Assembly (NCBI GenBank): GCA_948146395.1
Contig: OX411552.1
Span: 14,244,957-14,308,956 of the forward strand
DNA: 64,000 bases
Source: Fragum whitleyi
Taxonomy: Eukaryota; Mollusca; Bivalvia; Cardiida; Cardiidae
Reading direction: 5' to 3'
Shown: in pieces, positions 60,713 through 64,000 of the stretch
How the letters are laid out: each line of letters starts with the position of its first letter
How positions within the stretch are numbered: the stretch's first letter is position 1
Notes under the pieces: generated by a model
Told to the model about the DNA's origin: nothing
Seen by the model: only the letters and a program-made list of their open reading frames with translations
Database searches by the model: none
Program-made: the position numbers and the translations under genes

Positions 60713-60787
60713 ACTAGTACCATACCCATATGCGATTCTTCGGAAAATGCACAATTTTCCGAAGAATCGCATATGGGTATGGTACTA
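60713..60787. repeat. Perfect foldback hairpin, 32-bp arms
   Basis: TAGTACCATACCCATATGCG continuing to TTCGGAAAAT, loop GCACA, then the exact complement. No mismatch in the arms. Confidence 0.9.
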
Positions 60788-61458
60788 ACAAACACCCATT
60801 TCAACAATTTTGCCGCTTGAATGTTTGAAACGGTTTTTGTTGTTGTTTTTGTTGTTGTTTTTGTGATTTTTTTCTTTGAGACACATTTGCAAGAAAATAA
60901 TTGAATAGAACATTACTTTCCCGCAAAGACAAATCAATTTCAATTATTTTGATAAAAGAATTGTTTAAGGGGGTCGATAGAACGATTGAAGTAGTTAGAA
61001 GAAGAAACCAACCCTACTTTGACAAAGTCACAAAACTCGCAAAATCAGTGAGCATTTTTAGGCAATTCTCTCATTTTTCTGCTAGAAATCTCATTTAATA
61101 TTAGCTAAATGAGAGAAAAATCTCACATCAAAATATATTCTTTTCAAAGGATTTGGTTCAATTTGCCATTGAAAACTCAGTATTTCTCCTAAGTTCCAAA
61201 TGAATTAGATTTTTCGCACATGAAATTCTGAGCTAGAATTATCCCTGCCAAATGCAGGGAATTTTCAGTCGAAGAAATACCGTTATGTTGTTGAAAAATT
61301 ACTTTGCTTTCGTTGCGTTAAAGAAAGCTGACTGGAAAAGAGTAAAGAAAACATTATTTTTAGTCTTTGTTTTGCTTAAATGAAGTGAAATTGTTAAATT
61401 TACCACACCCACCAATTGTAAGTTTTTAAATTTGGGGTACTCATGTACTCATATAGGG
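60788..61458. other. Intergenic, no supported gene
   Basis: A TTGTTG tract near 60836-60865 and short frames without resemblance to any family. Confidence 0.5.
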
Positions 61459-61584
61459 TTAATTCACGTTTTTTCGGGCGCTAACATTTGCAGAGACCCT
61501 CAAAATGCATTAATTAACCACTCGAGCGATAATGCATTTTGAGGGTCTCTGCAAATGTTAACGCCCGAAAAACGTGAATTGATG
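61459..61584. repeat. Long near-perfect palindrome, 52-bp arms
   Basis: Arms begin AATTCACGTTTTTTCGGGCG and run to CCCTCAAAATGCATTA; the loop is about 16 nt. Arms differ by about three changes. Confidence 0.9.
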
Positions 61585-62598
61585 CTATTATTGCATAAAA
61601 GGAAAGGCTAGAGTATTTATTCAGCAGAGATTGCGAAACAATTCATAGGAACGCTTCAAAACGAGCCACAAACCTGCAAAAACGGCGGCTAAATTGCGTT
61701 ATGGATTGCATCGTTACTTTTGTTTATACCGCCATTGCTTGGTGAATACATGACGTCACAAAATTTTACGCGGGAATTAGATCGACGCCTTTAGTTAGCT
61801 CTAAATTAACGTTAGCCATGAATATGTTTGACGCATTTTACTTATCAGAAATCATCAATCATCAGTACTAATCAAAATCGAACCTTTGGCGTATTATTAC
61901 AAAATGAATTGATTTATATTAACGAATGTTGCAAAAGCACCAAGTTTCATTAAAATCGTTAAGCTGTTGAGGTCCATGATCGAGGATATGTAAGTTAAAA
62001 AAGCCGTGCGTTAACGGCGCGTGAATTAACTGATTAATCCATGTTTTCTCCCGTTAATGCCCGGGTTTTGTCCGTTAACGTATACCCATAACGACCCGAA
62101 AACGCACATTTTATGCAATAATGCAAGTTGAATTGTTTTCCTCGGATAATTTTTTGATGAAATTCGGTTTTGCTATCAAACAAGTGAACAGGCTTTCAAA
62201 ACTCAACAGACACTTGCATGTTTGACATTATAAAGCAACATTTTTTCGTGGTTTGTTTCGGTGACCGATTAGAAGTTTGTTCAAGTTATCATTGTATACA
62301 AGACTATTTCGAAAGAAAACTAAGTTCAACGATAGACAAATTTCATTGCTATGACCGAGTTCTCGTCAGCTCTCACGGTCTGCACACATTCGGCCAATCT
62401 CACGATCAACCTCGAATGTAAGTAGACGGACTATTTCTAAAAATTACGGGAAACCCTTGGAAAAACTTGATGACGTCAGTAAAAATGGCGTTAACCCTCG
62501 AACCTTTGAGTGAAAAAAATTGACGTCGCCAACGCTACTCTTTTAAGTCACGTGACGTGAAACCAACGTATCCTTATTTAGATATCTTTAGATTCTTT
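61585..62598. other. Intergenic; weak exon-like frame
   Basis: Frame 62218-62421 starts with ATG, encodes a Cys-containing 67-residue peptide and is followed by GTAAGT. No domain or partner exon is recognised. Several TGACGTCA-like sites (61750, 62471) occur. Confidence 0.35.
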
Positions 62599-62832
62599 AA
62601 CACAGGGTATAACGTGCCACGTTATTTGGCTTAGTTTTTACCCTCTACTTTTATTTCCTAAAAGAAGAACCATTTATCTCGACAGTGATACTAAAAATTG
62701 AAACGAAAATGATTATTTCGGTTTATAAATCATTCAAAAAGTTGCTCCACCGTTAGTTCCGTATCGAAAAAATCGATCAGGTGTCCATGAACCTTCTGGT
62801 GTCGGCGTGGCACGTTATACCCTGTGTTAAAT
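62599..62832. repeat. Element with ACACAGGGTATAACGTGCCA ends
   Basis: TAACACAGGGTATAACGTGC at left and its exact complement at right, about 233 bp overall. Single copy here. Confidence 0.82.
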
Positions 62833-62906
62833 AACGACTAAAAAATCTTACTTTTTGAGAATGACGAATCATTCTCAAAAATTGAGATTTTTTGAGCCGT
62901 TATTTT
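62833..62906. repeat. Foldback hairpin
   Basis: AATAACG.CTAAAAAATCT arms around TTTTTGAGAATGACGAATCA; adjoins the previous element. Confidence 0.65.
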
Positions 62907-63039
62907 CTGTAAAAAAATATCAATCTTAAGAAAGCGCAAGTTGTTTCTGTGTTAGTTCTTCTTAGACTGTTTTCGCCTAACAAAATGCACCATTTTTTTA
63001 CAAACCCATCCGCCCTATAAACATCCAAGGTCTGTTGCA

Positions 63040-64000
63040 GTTTACCCCCCGGTCTCACAGACCCCGATTTAATCCCGATTTCGAAAATTTCAAAATCGGC
63101 GCGAAATCGGCTAGCTTCGGGAGAGTCGTAGTGCCTTCTGACTCAAATCGGCATCAATTCGGGATCAAAAATAAATCGGGATAAAAATTTCAACATGCGC
63201 AAATTTTTCTCCCGATTTCGAAAATCGTGCCGAAATCGGCGCATCTCGGTGTACCTCGTACTAAGTCGTCGTTGTGCGTAGTAAACAAATCGGCGTTATT
63301 CGGCAACAGAATCGGTCCTATTTCGGCGTTCCTACCTCGGCGACGAACCCCGAATAACGCCGATGCCATACGAGTAACTCCCGATTCTCGCCGGTGAAGT
63401 ACGACGAGATACGCGACTAGTTATCCGAGCTACACTGACCTACACCGAATAACTACGAACTGCTAAGATATCATCCCGTAATACTACGAAGTACCCCGAT
63501 TTCCGAGGAGTATATTGAGGCGAATCAACTTTGTAAACAATTCATCACTTCAAAACCTTTGAACGAGACGCTTCCCTATACTTCAATTGGTGGTCATGGG
63601 CAGGTAATTCACGCTGCAATAGCTGATGAAATTGTCCAGTGTTTTGCCTCCTCTCTTTGGTAATGCAAGGCCGTACCCACCATCGCCTTTATTTCCTATG
63701 CTTAGGCTGTATCTGGCGCTGTTTATACTCAAGCTCTTCAAGACTCTTTTCAGCTGGAGCATTTTCCCTTTCCTTAAGTTGAATATAGTGGTAACACGAG
63801 ATTGCAATTATAACGTCGTCTGTTGTTGTTGGCATGTTGTCACTCTAACATCCATATGATAACTGATTTTTTTGCTGTTAAATCACGGATTTTTTTACCC
63901 AGTGTCCGAAATCGGGGTATAATCCTGAAAAAAGATATGAAACTCGTAGTCGATCCAGAACTGTCGGCGTATGTCGCAGAATATCTTTGTGCATCGTAGT
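63040..64000. repeat. GC-rich mosaic built from CCCGATTTCGAAAATC modules
   Basis: Between about 63060 and 63500, variants of CCCGATTTCG, AAATCGGC and CGGCGTTATTCGG recur on both strands. A last CGAAATCGGGGTATAATCC near 63906 suggests it runs past the window end. No coding frame is supported. Confidence 0.5.

Noticed and set aside
62218..62421. Possible coding exon ending at GTAAGT
   Set aside because: No domain, no partner exon in phase and no supporting neighbour; one donor-like hexamer is expected by chance.

Overview
The window looks like nuclear DNA of a mollusc, most probably a bivalve. It is AT-rich, the genes have short exons with GT/AG introns, and gene density is low. Non-coding DNA is dominated by short inverted-repeat elements and by dispersed repeats of the type that start GCTCACCTGAGC and contain GTCCGTCCGTC, which I associate with bivalve genomes. 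The assignment is an inference from these traits; no marker gene fixes the species. Only two protein-coding loci can be supported.

From 2.06 to 21.92 kb, on the plus strand, lies a 14-exon formin gene (1620 codons from the ATG used here). All splice phases join without a break. The product has an N-terminal DEP domain, a coiled coil, a very short FH1 proline tract, a complete FH2 actin-assembly domain and an 820-residue disordered tail. A DEP domain on an animal formin is not an arrangement I know. Its introns hold many small palindromic elements and a decayed non-LTR retrotransposon.

On the minus strand, from 50.43 kb down to 30.75 kb, lies a glycosyltransferase family 92 locus. One exon at 50.4 kb encodes the cytoplasmic tail, the membrane anchor and the start of the lumenal domain. 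Two homologous terminal exons follow, at 40.1 kb and 31.7 kb. Each encodes the whole catalytic region with its own stop and starts in the phase left by the first exon. No second anchor exon is visible, so this is either one gene with alternative terminal exons or a gene plus a truncated duplicate. The two loci face each other tail to tail.

The rest is repeat: about ten copies of a 163-bp palindromic element, at least six of a 265-bp element ending in GTGACCCGTCA, about ten of a 431-bp element ending in ACAGTTAACAACATCG, and several smaller foldback families. There are also an intact tRNA-derived SINE with an 11-bp target duplication, a 1-kb mariner-like element, a 44-bp minisatellite, a 1.3-kb tandem duplication, and a shorter tandem duplication that preserves both the empty and the filled site of one insertion. 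From 50.43 kb to the end I see no convincing gene.
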